A DNA stretch of 24,775 bases, taken from an uncultured Gammaproteobacteria bacterium. Lineage in GTDB: Bacteria > Pseudomonadota > Gammaproteobacteria > Arenicellales > UBA868. A model generated the notes under the pieces. It was given only the letters and a program-made list of their open reading frames with translations, was not told the DNA's origin and searched no databases. A program made the position numbers and the translations under genes. The stretch is taken from contig CAJXBY010000017.1 in the NCBI GenBank assembly GCA_913051905.1, positions 1 through 24,775 on the forward strand. Direction: 5' to 3'. Shown here in pieces: positions 1 to 10,895 of this stretch (positions within the stretch are counted from its first letter, which is position 1; each line of letters opens with the position of its first letter).

Positions 1-188
1 CTTGCCGTTACGACATTCGTCGGGTGACCATTGACGATAGCCTGATGGGAGACGATAAAGAAGTGCTGGAAGACCTGATTGCGGCGGCAGTCAACGACGC
101 TGTGCGACGGGTTGAGAAAACCAGTCAGGAAAAGATGGGTGGTCTGGCCTCCGGGTTGAACATCCCGGGCCTGAACCTGACCGGTTGA
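1..188 (+). CDS. ybaB: YbaB/EbfC family nucleoid-associated protein (3' end only)
   Basis: This is the C-terminal part (about 61 residues) of a YbaB/EbfC DNA-binding protein; the gene begins left of the window. The reading frame that ends at the TGA at 186-188 encodes a segment with the family pattern [20 protein letters not shown] followed by [20 protein letters not shown], which closely matches the C-terminal half of E. coli YbaB as I remember it. Family members are small homodimeric proteins that bind DNA and associate with the nucleoid. The stop lies three bases before the recR ATG, the classical ybaB-recR order, so the two are almost certainly co-transcribed (often behind dnaX, which would be upstream of this window). 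The identification is firm despite the truncation. Confidence 0.93.
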   Translation, partial: CRYDIRRVTIDDSLMGDDKEVLEDLIAAAVNDAVRRVEKTSQEKMGGLASGLNIPGLNLTG

Positions 189-191
189 TAC

Positions 192-815
192 ATGAGCAGT
201 GGGCACTCAATCGACCGTCTTAAGCAGGCGCTGCGCCGTCTGCCGGGTGTGGGGCCTAAGACTGCTCAGCGAATGGCATTCTATCTGCTTGAGAGAGACC
301 GCGAAGGTGCCCGTGCCCTGTCTGATGCGCTTCGTGAAGCGACCGCCAGTGTCGAACACTGTCAGCGCTGCAATAATTTCAGCGAGACCCCGTTGTGCCA
401 GATCTGTGCTTCCGGGAAGCGTGACGGAACCCTGTTGTGCGTGGTCGAAACACCTGCAGATCTTGACACCATAGAGCAGGCTGGCGCCTATACGGGTTAT
501 TACCTGGTGCTAATGGGTCATCTGTCACCGCTGGATGGCGTGGGTCCGGAAGATCTGGCCATCGATCACCTGATGAAAGTCGTGGCGCAGAACGCGGTTC
601 AGGAAGTGATACTCGCGACCAATCTGACGATGGAAGGCGAAGCGACTGCTGATCATCTGGCAGATCTTCTGGACCAGACCCATGTCAGCGTCAGTCGTCT
701 GGCACGTGGGGTGCCCGTCGGTGGGGAACTGGAATACATGGATGCCAATACTCTCAATCAGGCGTTCAGCGACCGCCGAACGCTGCAGCCATCAGCGCCC
801 GCCGGGAACACCTAG
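192..815 (+). CDS. recR: Recombination mediator protein RecR
   Basis: This 207-residue protein has the usual RecR length and architecture. An N-terminal helix-hairpin-helix (RRLPGVGPKTAQRMAF, about residues 15-30) binds DNA. A four-cysteine zinc site is formed by C57, C60, C69 and C72. A Toprim domain starts near LLCVVETPADLDTIEQAG, and the C-terminal family signature LARGVPVGGELEYMD is present. RecR acts with RecO (and RecF) to load RecA on gapped, SSB-coated DNA during recombinational repair. The ATG follows the ybaB stop by three bases, so translation is probably coupled. The last 24 bases overlap the 3' end of the convergent hydrolase gene on the other strand. Confidence 0.97.
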   Translation: MSSGHSIDRLKQALRRLPGVGPKTAQRMAFYLLERDREGARALSDALREATASVEHCQRCNNFSETPLCQICASGKRDGTLLCVVETPADLDTIEQAGAYTGYYLVLMGHLSPLDGVGPEDLAIDHLMKVVAQNAVQEVILATNLTMEGEATADHLADLLDQTHVSVSRLARGVPVGGELEYMDANTLNQAFSDRRTLQPSAPAGNT

Positions 816-1841
816 ACTCAGACTGCTGAAAAAATCTGTCAGCCGTCTCTCCAACCAGTATTTGCTGAATCCCGGTAACGGGCCTGCCACATATCCGATA
901 TGGCCCCCTCGGGTGGTCAGTTCCAGCTGCACACCTGGCCCGAGTTCTTGAGATTCCGGGATCTGATCCGTCCCCATAAATGGATCATCGCGACTCTGCA
1001 CGATTAGGGTTGGCGTTGTGATCTGTGAGAGGTACTGCCGGCAACTGGCCTTTGTGTAGTAGTCGTCGGCACCGTTGAAGCTATGTATCGGGGCTGTTCC
1101 CAGTTCGTCGAAGGAATAAAAAGTACGTGTTCTAAGCAGACGCCCAATGTCCAGACGCCCGGGATACTGCATTGCTTTCCGGTAGGCGGTTTTTTTCATC
1201 GCGCCCAGCAGCCAATACTGATAGAGCCTTGAGGCGCCTTTTTCCAGGCGCCGAGCACAGCCCGCTAGATCGAATGGCACCGATACGGCGGCTGCGGCGC
1301 ACAGAATGGATGAGTCGGCCTGCTCTCCAAGCAGCTTCAATAGCATATTACCGCCAAGTGAGAAACCCACCACGCACAGTGGAACACGCGGGTAGTGACG
1401 CCGGAGCCAATTGATGACGAAGCCTGGATCACGCGTTTCACCGGCATGATAGGTGCGGGGCAGCCGATTGTTCTCTCCACTGCATCCCCGGTAGTGCATA
1501 ACACACGATCTGAACCCTGTGCGGTTGAGGGCTCTGCACAGACCGCGCACATAATAGGACTGCGATGAACCTTCCAGCCCATGAAGCACCAGGATGATTG
1601 GTCGAGCGGAATCTTCAGGGCCCGTCCAGTCCAGGTCTACAAAATCCCCATCCGGCAGTTCGAGTCTCTGACGGCTGAATCGTGGAGTCACCTGGTGCCG
1701 TGCCAGAATCGGCCACAGTGTCTGACAGTGCGGGTTTCTGCACCACCAGGCGGGACGAAAGCTCGACTTTACATACCGACCGGAATTCAGGTTGTAGCCC
1801 TCACCACGGACTTGCTGCCGGTCAGGCGTCGGCGTCGGCAA
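792..1841 (-). CDS. YheT-family alpha/beta hydrolase
   Basis: This 349-residue protein belongs to the YheT (UPF0017 / AB hydrolase-4 type) branch of alpha/beta hydrolases. Typical features are the N-terminal FRPAWWCRNPHCQTLWP segment, the oxyanion-side LVLHGLEGSSQSYY, the HYRGCSGENNRLPRTYHAG block, the nucleophile elbow GFSLGGN with S161, the acid in SRDDPFM (D285 or D286), and the histidine in RGGHIGY (H314). The physiological substrate of bacterial YheT is unsettled; relatives act on carboxylic esters, so esterase activity is an inference. The ATG overlaps the last 20 bases of the upstream dihydroorotase gene, which suggests coupled translation, and the stop overlaps the end of recR on the opposite strand. 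No signal peptide is visible, so a cytoplasmic location is likely. Confidence 0.9.
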   Translation of the reverse strand: MPTPTPDRQQVRGEGYNLNSGRYVKSSFRPAWWCRNPHCQTLWPILARHQVTPRFSRQRLELPDGDFVDLDWTGPEDSARPIILVLHGLEGSSQSYYVRGLCRALNRTGFRSCVMHYRGCSGENNRLPRTYHAGETRDPGFVINWLRRHYPRVPLCVVGFSLGGNMLLKLLGEQADSSILCAAAAVSVPFDLAGCARRLEKGASRLYQYWLLGAMKKTAYRKAMQYPGRLDIGRLLRTRTFYSFDELGTAPIHSFNGADDYYTKASCRQYLSQITTPTLIVQSRDDPFMGTDQIPESQELGPGVQLELTTRGGHIGYVAGPLPGFSKYWLERRLTDFFSSLSLGVPGGR

Positions 1842-3153
1842 AGTTCAGTGCGCTACCGAAAACACCGGGTCGAATCTGTCCGTTGTCGAATACGACTCGG
1901 CCGCCTACGACGGTGTACAGCGGCCAACCGCTGAGTTGCCGTCCGCTGTAAGGGCTCCAGCCGGCACGGCTGAACACCTCTTCATCACGCACCTCGTGGG
2001 TGTGATTCAGATCGACCAATACCAGGTCGGCATCAAAGCCTTCTTCAATACGGCCTTTGTTCGGGATACCGTAAGTACGGGCAGGCCCTTCGCACATCCA
2101 GGCCTGGATCTCCGCGAGAGTGCACTTTCCGGCGTTCATCTGAGTCAGCATCAACGGCAGTGAGGTTTCAACACCGGGCATTCCGCCGGGAGAGTGCGGG
2201 TAGGGCTTCGACTTTTCCTCCAAAGTGTGGGGCGCGTGATCGGTGGCGATAATGTCAATGACACCATCATGCAGACCTTGCCAGAGGACCGAGGCGTTGT
2301 CCGGGTCACGAATTGGTGGGTTCATCTGGGCCCGTGAGCCAAGCCGATCGTAGTCCGTGGTATCGAGAAACAGGTGATTGGGAATGACCTCGGAGGTGAT
2401 CTGACCGGGTTTGTTGGTCCGGAGATACTCGACTTCTCTTGCCGTGGAAAGGTGAAGAACGTGAAGCCGGCGTCCATATTTCTGAGAGAGTTCGACGGCC
2501 CGACGGGTGGCGATCAGCGCAGTTTCCGGATCACGGACCTCGGAGTGAAGGCTGTAGGGCGGCGGATTGCCCGATGACGGGATCAGTTCTGCCGACCGCT
2601 GATTGATACGTTCCTCGTCTTCTGCATGTACAGCGATGAGTCGTGTGCCGTTCGAAAAAATTCGATCCAGCGATTCGTGATCATCGACCAGCAAGTCGCC
2701 GGTACTCGAGCCCATAAAGATCTTGATGCCGCATGCTGGTTCGACGCTATTGAGTGAGGTCAAGTTGTCTTTCGTGGCGCCGATAAAGAAGCCGAAATTT
2801 GCGACGCAGGTGCGCTGGGCACGGGCGAGTTTCCAGTCCAACTGAGTCTGATCAGTTGTGGCCGGGCTGCAGTTTGGCATTTCCAGGAAACTGGTCACGC
2901 CACCTCGGACCGCTGCGCGTGAGCCTGACCCCAGGTCCTCCTTGTGGGTGGCACCGGGTTCGCGGAAATGGACCTGCGGGTCGATGACACCCGGCAGCAA
3001 CAGGTGGCCCCTGGCATCAATGGTCTCGGCAGCGTCGGCCGTCACCTCGCCTCCGACCCGCTTGACGAGTCCGTCTTGGCAGGCTAGATCTCCTTCAGTA
3101 CAGGTACCGTCCGGTCTGGCGATCCGGGCGTTCTTGATGACGAGGTCAAACAT
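1822..3153 (-). CDS. pyrC: Dihydroorotase (PyrC/amidohydrolase family, class I type)
   Basis: This 443-residue enzyme is a cyclic amidohydrolase of the dihydroorotase group, which interconverts carbamoyl-aspartate and dihydroorotate in pyrimidine synthesis. Visible active-site elements are DPQVHFREPG (residues 58-67, with H62), K144 in GIKIFMGSS (the probable carboxylated bridging lysine), H176 in VHAED, H234 in HVLHLSTA and D305 in IATDHAPHT. The usual first histidine of the HxH metal motif is Gln60; I recall this QVH form in other proteobacterial dihydroorotases, so it need not mean inactivity. I chose the ATG at 3153 over a GTG at 3180 because a candidate promoter would start transcripts near 3179. 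The length fits the class I group, not the roughly 345-residue E. coli PyrC. A related amidohydrolase function such as hydantoinase or allantoinase is less likely. Confidence 0.86.
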   Translation of the reverse strand: MFDLVIKNARIARPDGTCTEGDLACQDGLVKRVGGEVTADAAETIDARGHLLLPGVIDPQVHFREPGATHKEDLGSGSRAAVRGGVTSFLEMPNCSPATTDQTQLDWKLARAQRTCVANFGFFIGATKDNLTSLNSVEPACGIKIFMGSSTGDLLVDDHESLDRIFSNGTRLIAVHAEDEERINQRSAELIPSSGNPPPYSLHSEVRDPETALIATRRAVELSQKYGRRLHVLHLSTAREVEYLRTNKPGQITSEVIPNHLFLDTTDYDRLGSRAQMNPPIRDPDNASVLWQGLHDGVIDIIATDHAPHTLEEKSKPYPHSPGGMPGVETSLPLMLTQMNAGKCTLAEIQAWMCEGPARTYGIPNKGRIEEGFDADLVLVDLNHTHEVRDEEVFSRAGWSPYSGRQLSGWPLYTVVGGRVVFDNGQIRPGVFGSALNFADADA

Positions 3154-3185
3154 CGAGGGTTCGCTACGATGGTGTAACACGCCCT

Positions 3186-3214
3186 ATTCTAGCGGGCTAT
3201 TGCCAGCAACCCAA
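3186..3214 (-). promoter_or_regulatory. Candidate sigma70 promoter for the dihydroorotase gene
   Basis: Read on the minus strand, TTGGGT (3209-3214) and TAGAAT (3186-3191) are separated by exactly 17 bases. The -10 matches the consensus at five of six positions and the -35 at three. The expected start near 3179 gives a leader of about 26 bases to the ATG at 3153, which argues against the upstream GTG at 3180 as start. It lies in the 108-base gap after dksA, so pyrC could be transcribed separately from dksA. This is a sequence match only. Confidence 0.4.
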
Positions 3215-3261
3215 GGTTCAGGAGCGAAATTGAAGGTGACGTCCGCACTGGACGGGAGCGG

Positions 3262-3705
3262 TCAGGCGAGTTGTTTTTCCCTAATCTCGTCGAGGGTCTT
3301 GCAATCGATGCACTGAGTGGCCGTTGGCCTGGCTTCCAGGCGTTTGATCCCGATGGGGACACCGCAGGTCTCGCAATAACCATAATCGGCGGTATCTATG
3401 GTGGCGATTGACTCTTCGATTTTCTTGATCAATTTGCGCTCCCGGTCTCGCGTTCTCAGTTCAAGTGACCGGTCGGTCTCCTGGGTTGCTCGGTCGTTGG
3501 GATCGGGGAGATTGATCGATTCGCCCTGCATCGTGTGGACGGTGCGTTCAGTATCAAAGATGAGTTCCTGGCGCCAGGCATTGAGTATGGCCCGGAAGTG
3601 ATCCTGCTGGGGTTCATTCATGTATTCTTCCCGCTTTTTCGCTTGATAGGGCTTTATGCCGTGAATGAGCTCAGCGGGTTTTGCTTTGGTTTTGGTTGTT
3701 GCCAT
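3262..3705 (-). CDS. dksA: RNA polymerase-binding transcription factor DksA
   Basis: This 147-residue protein is a standard proteobacterial DksA. It has a lysine-rich N terminus and a coiled-coil finger whose tip carries the DxxDxA pattern (D68, D71, A73 in NLPDPNDRATQE). A C-terminal four-cysteine zinc finger uses C111, C114, C132 and C135. DksA enters the secondary channel of RNA polymerase and, with ppGpp, represses rRNA and other growth-related promoters while activating amino-acid promoters. All residues needed at the tip and in the zinc finger are present, so this should be a functional zinc-type DksA, not a degenerate paralogue. The gene has a good candidate promoter at 3781-3809 with a GC-rich segment after the -10. 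The next gene on this strand, pyrC, starts 108 bases downstream. Confidence 0.97.
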   Translation of the reverse strand: MATTKTKAKPAELIHGIKPYQAKKREEYMNEPQQDHFRAILNAWRQELIFDTERTVHTMQGESINLPDPNDRATQETDRSLELRTRDRERKLIKKIEESIATIDTADYGYCETCGVPIGIKRLEARPTATQCIDCKTLDEIREKQLA

Positions 3706-3780
3706 CAGATGACGCGTCAGAAGATTTACTGTGGTCAGTGTGCTGGTCCCGGCCTGTTGTCGGTGCCCAGAAAGCGGGCC

Positions 3781-3809
3781 GTTATACCAGAGTGATTGAC
3801 GTCACGCAA
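3781..3809 (-). promoter_or_regulatory. Candidate extended -10 promoter of dksA
   Basis: On the minus strand a TTGCGT element (3804-3809) is followed after 17 bases by TATAAC (3781-3786), and the three bases before the -10 are TGG, giving an extended -10. The stretch just after the -10 is GGCCCGC, a GC-rich discriminator of the kind typical of promoters inhibited by ppGpp/DksA. This would fit the negative autoregulation known for E. coli dksA, but that connection is inferred. The expected leader is about 70 bases. Confidence 0.5.
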
Positions 3810-3934
3810 GCGCGTTAAGGAGCTTCTCCCGGGCTCCAGATACGGAGCGGAATAAAGGAGTCAAAACGCGGTGATCGGGGACCTCCTGTTTCAGGGGACA
3901 GCGTGAATAATGGCTGATCCTGCTGCGGTTCAGA

Positions 3935-3968
3935 TATAATTGAGGTCCGGTTTGGATCTAGATATCCC
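3935..3968 (+). promoter_or_regulatory. Possible promoter elements upstream of smc
   Basis: A perfect TATAAT stands at 3935-3940 but has no good -35 upstream. Directly after it, TTGAGG (3940-3945) and TATCCC (3963-3968) are spaced by 17 bases, with only moderate matches. Either could drive the smc-zipA-ligA unit from roughly 110-140 bases upstream of the smc ATG. Neither is convincing on sequence alone. Confidence 0.25.
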
Positions 3969-4076
3969 GAATTGTGTTTTCCCCATCCAGCAGGCTGGCC
4001 TTGACAGGCTGCTGTGTTCACGTCTGCGGAAAACCGGCGTGAAGCCGGATTCGCCAATTTTCTGATAACAGACTTC

Positions 4077-7000
4077 ATGCGCCTGAAAAGACTGAATATT
4101 TCCGGCTTTAAGTCATTCGTAGATCCGACGGTGATCACGGTACCTGCTGACTTTACCGGCATCGTGGGACCGAATGGCTGTGGAAAATCCAATGTCATCG
4201 ATGCCGTCCGCTGGGTCATGGGGGAGATATCGGCCCGCAATCTGCGTGGTGAAAACATGTCCGACGTGATTTTCAACGGGTCGGCAGCGCGAAAGCCAGT
4301 GGGCAAGGCGTCGGTGGAACTGATATTTGATAACAGTGAGGGGACGGCTCCCGGCAACTACGCTGGGTTTTCGGAGATTGCGGTGAAACGGACTCTGTCC
4401 CGGGATGGAACGTCGCAATACATCATCAATCGCAGCCGCTGCCGCAGAAGGGATATCACCGACCTTTTCAGGGGTACGGGTCTTGGCCACCGTTCGTACT
4501 CGATCATTGAACAGGGCATGGTGTCGCGCATCGTTGAGGCTCGCCCAGAAGACCTCAGATCCTTTGTGGAGGAAGCTGCAGGCATCAGCCGCTACAAAGA
4601 TCGGCGGCGGGAAACTGAAACCCGCATTCGCCATACTCGGGAGAACCTGGACCGGGTTGAAGACATTCGAGGGGAACTGGCTGCCCAGCTGCGCCGATTG
4701 CAGCGTCAGTCGCAGGCAGCCCGTCGTTATCAAAAGCTGAAGGACGAAGAACGTCTTATCACAGGACAGCTGCTCGGTGTCCGCTACCGTGAGATGAAAC
4801 AACGCTCTGTCGGGCAGGCCAGACGGACATCCGAGGCCCAGAACCGGGTCGAGTCGGAGCTCGCCCAGCAGCGCTCGCTTGAGCGTCAGGCTGAAGACAT
4901 CCGCTCGGGGCAGGTCGATTCACAGAATCAGGTCAATGAGATTCAGGGCGAGTTTTACTCAGTCGGTGCGGATGTGGCCTCCGTGGAGCAGAAGATCGAG
5001 CATACCCGTGAGACTGAACAACAGCAGCGCGGTGAACTGGAACGGCTGACGGTTTCGCTCGCGGAAACATCCACCCAGCTGGAGCAGGATGTTTCTGAGT
5101 CGGGTGAGCTCGATGGAAAACTCTCCCGCAATGAAATGCTACGGGGTGAATCTGTGACGTGCCTTGAGAAGGCGCAGGATCAACTGGTCCAACACGAGCA
5201 TCGTCTGGAAGATTGGCAGGAGCGCTGGCATGAGTTCACCCAGCGGGCCGCAGAACCTGCCCGCGACCAAGAAGTTCAGAAGGCACGAATAGACCAGTTC
5301 GAGTCGGTTGATCTGAAGCTTCAGGAGCGGCTGGCTCGTCTGGACGACGAGAACATGAAACTGCTGGGGGAGGAGGAAACCCTGGATTTAGAAAATGCCA
5401 GGAGCGCTGTCTGGCAGCAGGATGAAACGGTTCGACAGAAAAGTGAGGCGTTACAGCGGTTACTGAATGAGCTGGCCGTTCGACGGGAAGCCGAGGAGAA
5501 ACTGGACCAGGAATTTGATACAGCCCGCCAGGGCATGCACACCCAGACCAGCAGGCTGGAGACGCTGGAGGATCTCCAGGAAAGGGCTCTGCGGCAGGAC
5601 GATGAATACCGCTCCTGGCTGGAAAAACGCGGGCTCTCCCACGCCCCGCGTCTGACGGCCGAAATCGATGTGGCCGAAGGCTGGGAAGTCGCGGCAGACG
5701 CTGTGCTGGGCCGCCGACTCGCAGGGCTTGGCGTTGGCAGTCTGGAGAACGCTGTGGCGGACGAGACTACACTCCCGGCCAGTGATCTGTTTTTCATCGA
5801 ATCACGGGAATCCGGGGGAGATCTTAGGCCATCAGACGATACGCTGTTAAGCAAATTGTCCTGTAGGCGGTACGACTTTAAACCCCTGCTCGAGGGCGTA
5901 TATGTTGTAGAGACGCTGCCTCAGGCGATAGCTCGTAGATCTGAACTTGCAACCCATGAGTGCGTGGTAACGCGCTGTGGCACTGTCATCGGTCAGAACT
6001 GGATTCGGGCGCCACGCGGACACGCCGACCAGATGGGCCTGCTCGCCCGTGAAGAAGAGATTGAGCAATTGCGGTCTGAAGTGTCGAAGTTTTCGATCGT
6101 TACCGCCGAGCTGAAAAGGAACTTGGGCCAGACACGCGAAGCAGTGCGTGATACGGAGCAGCAGCACCAGTCACGGCAGAAGGAGTTGGGCGAGATGCAG
6201 GCAGTTCGTGATGAACTTCGGCAGCAACTCGCGGAAAAAGAAGCACGTTTCGGCCAGATTGAAGCTCGCCGGCAGCAGTTGCTGATCGAAATCGACGAGG
6301 CAATCTCTGATCTGGAGTCCACTGGCCAGGAGCTCGACCAGGCCGGCCGCAGTCTGGCTCTGGCGCAGGATGAGACCGGCTCGGTTGACGATGCCCGTGA
6401 GCACTTGCTTGAGGAGAAGCAGACCCTGTCGTCTGATCTGATCCAGGCCCGGCGCGTTGTCCAGGAATGCCGTGACCAACTGCACCAGAATGAGCTCGAT
6501 CTTCAGGTTCTACGGGCTTCCCTGGAGTCACTGCGGGCTGCACAGGAACGCCTGGCGTCCCAGAGTCGAGCCGACCAGGAGCGCCACGACGAGCTGCAGA
6601 AGATACTTGCTCAAGGAAGCGAACCGGAACAGGTGCTTCAGCAGCGTCTGCAGGAATTACTCGACAAAAGAGTCGAAGTCGATGCCCGGCTGGCTTCGGC
6701 ACGAAGCCGGCTTGATTTGCTGGATGAAAATCTGAGGGCCAACCAAGGTCTGCTGTCCGAGTGCGAGCAGCGTGTCGCCGTTGCCCGCGAATCCCTCGAA
6801 GAGCAGCGACTGCTGGGCCAGGAGTTGAACGTACGGGCCGAGACGCTGGTTGAGCAGATTACTGCAGACGACTACGTTCTGGATGATCTACTTGCGGATC
6901 TTCCGGATGATACTGATGAGGCAACTCTGGTTGAGAAATCCCAGCAGCTCGGGGAAAAGATTTCCCGAATCGGCGCGGTGAACCTGGTGGCTATCGAGGA

Positions 7001-7583
7001 GTTCGAAGAACAGTCAGAGCGTAAATCTTACCTGGACGAGCAGCATGCGGACCTCGCGGAGTCCCTCGAGACCCTGCAGAATGCAATCCGCAAGATAGAC
7101 CGTGAGACCCGAGAACGTTTCCGGAATACCTTCTCTCAGCTCAATGAGGGATTTACCGAGTTTTTTCCTAAGTTGTTCGGGGGCGGAACGGCAGTCCTGG
7201 AACTTACCGATGACGATCTGCTGACTGCGGGAGTCGTGGTCATGGCGCGTCCTCCGGGCAAACGCAACAGTTCTATACACCTGCTGTCGGGCGGGGAAAA
7301 GGCTCTGGCCGCCGTGGCCCTTCTGTTTGCCCTTTTCCGCCTTAATCCGGCCCCGTTCTGCATCCTGGATGAGGTCGACGCGCCACTGGATGATCTCAAC
7401 GTCGCGCGTTACTGCCAGACGCTCCGGACTCTGTCAGAGCGATCCCAGTTGATTGTGATCACCCATAACAAGATCACCATGGAGTCCGCTGACGTGCTAC
7501 TTGGTGTAACTATGGGCGAACCCGGGGTGTCGGCTATCGTGTCGGTAGATATCGATCAGGCGCTGGAGATGGCCGCGCAGTGA
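4077..7583 (+). CDS. smc: Chromosome segregation ATPase SMC
   Basis: This 1168-residue protein is a full-length bacterial SMC, which dimerises and with ScpA/ScpB forms the condensin complex that organises and helps segregate the chromosome. The N-terminal head begins MRLKRLNISGFKSF and has Walker A GPNGCGKS (about residues 32-39). Two long Gln/Glu/Arg-rich coiled-coil arms flank a hinge at about residues 518-645. The C-terminal head has the ABC signature LLSGGEKALAAVALL near residue 1070 and the Walker B region FCILDEVDAPLDD near 1100. I use the ATG at 4077; an upstream in-frame GTG at 4014 adds 21 residues that do not look like SMC. zipA begins one base after the stop. Chromosomal SMC here implies that MukBEF is probably not the main condensin in this organism. 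Confidence 0.97.
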   Translation: MRLKRLNISGFKSFVDPTVITVPADFTGIVGPNGCGKSNVIDAVRWVMGEISARNLRGENMSDVIFNGSAARKPVGKASVELIFDNSEGTAPGNYAGFSEIAVKRTLSRDGTSQYIINRSRCRRRDITDLFRGTGLGHRSYSIIEQGMVSRIVEARPEDLRSFVEEAAGISRYKDRRRETETRIRHTRENLDRVEDIRGELAAQLRRLQRQSQAARRYQKLKDEERLITGQLLGVRYREMKQRSVGQARRTSEAQNRVESELAQQRSLERQAEDIRSGQVDSQNQVNEIQGEFYSVGADVASVEQKIEHTRETEQQQRGELERLTVSLAETSTQLEQDVSESGELDGKLSRNEMLRGESVTCLEKAQDQLVQHEHRLEDWQERWHEFTQRAAEPARDQEVQKARIDQFESVDLKLQERLARLDDENMKLLGEEETLDLENARSAVWQQDETVRQKSEALQRLLNELAVRREAEEKLDQEFDTARQGMHTQTSRLETLEDLQERALRQDDEYRSWLEKRGLSHAPRLTAEIDVAEGWEVAADAVLGRRLAGLGVGSLENAVADETTLPASDLFFIESRESGGDLRPSDDTLLSKLSCRRYDFKPLLEGVYVVETLPQAIARRSELATHECVVTRCGTVIGQNWIRAPRGHADQMGLLAREEEIEQLRSEVSKFSIVTAELKRNLGQTREAVRDTEQQHQSRQKELGEMQAVRDELRQQLAEKEARFGQIEARRQQLLIEIDEAISDLESTGQELDQAGRSLALAQDETGSVDDAREHLLEEKQTLSSDLIQARRVVQECRDQLHQNELDLQVLRASLESLRAAQERLASQSRADQERHDELQKILAQGSEPEQVLQQRLQELLDKRVEVDARLASARSRLDLLDENLRANQGLLSECEQRVAVARESLEEQRLLGQELNVRAETLVEQITADDYVLDDLLADLPDDTDEATLVEKSQQLGEKISRIGAVNLVAIEEFEEQSERKSYLDEQHADLAESLETLQNAIRKIDRETRERFRNTFSQLNEGFTEFFPKLFGGGTAVLELTDDDLLTAGVVVMARPPGKRNSSIHLLSGGEKALAAVALLFALFRLNPAPFCILDEVDAPLDDLNVARYCQTLRTLSERSQLIVITHNKITMESADVLLGVTMGEPGVSAIVSVDIDQALEMAAQ

Positions 7584-7584
7584 T

Positions 7585-10789
<3,205 letters not shown>

Positions 10790-10895
10790 CGCGACAGGGC
10801 CTGAGTTAAACTCCCGGCGTATTTGTTCTGACCGGTATGTAGAGCAATTTTATGCCCCCAGGTCGGTCCGGCCGAGGGAAAGCACAGGAGATTCC

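Larger units (their letters stand above)
3706..4076. other. Divergent dksA/smc intergenic region
   Basis: These 371 bases separate the divergent dksA and smc coding regions. The part nearest dksA holds its candidate promoter and an 8-base palindrome TGACGTCA at 3797-3804. The part nearest smc holds a TATAAT at 3935-3940, a weak TTGAGG/TATCCC pair, and a small perfect inverted repeat (CCGGC/GCCGG) shortly before the smc start. The smc reading frame stays open back to a GTG at 4014, but that extension lacks family similarity. I see no convincing small gene or RNA in the region. Confidence 0.6.

Noticed and set aside
3154..3180. Upstream GTG start for the dihydroorotase at 3180
   Set aside because: A candidate promoter predicts transcription starting near 3179, and family similarity begins at the ATG at 3153 (MFDLVIKNARI).
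3240..3254. Inverted repeat CGTCC/GGACG between dksA and pyrC as a terminator
   Set aside because: The stem is only five base pairs and there is no T-run after it on the minus strand.
4014..4076. N-terminal extension of smc from a GTG at 4014
   Set aside because: The added 21 residues do not resemble SMC; family members begin at the MRLKRLNISGFKSF segment encoded from the ATG at 4077.
5321..5854. Serine/arginine-rich open frame on the minus strand within smc
   Set aside because: Its composition is the reverse-strand image of the Glu/Gln/Leu-rich coiled coil of SMC; no start signal or domain supports it.
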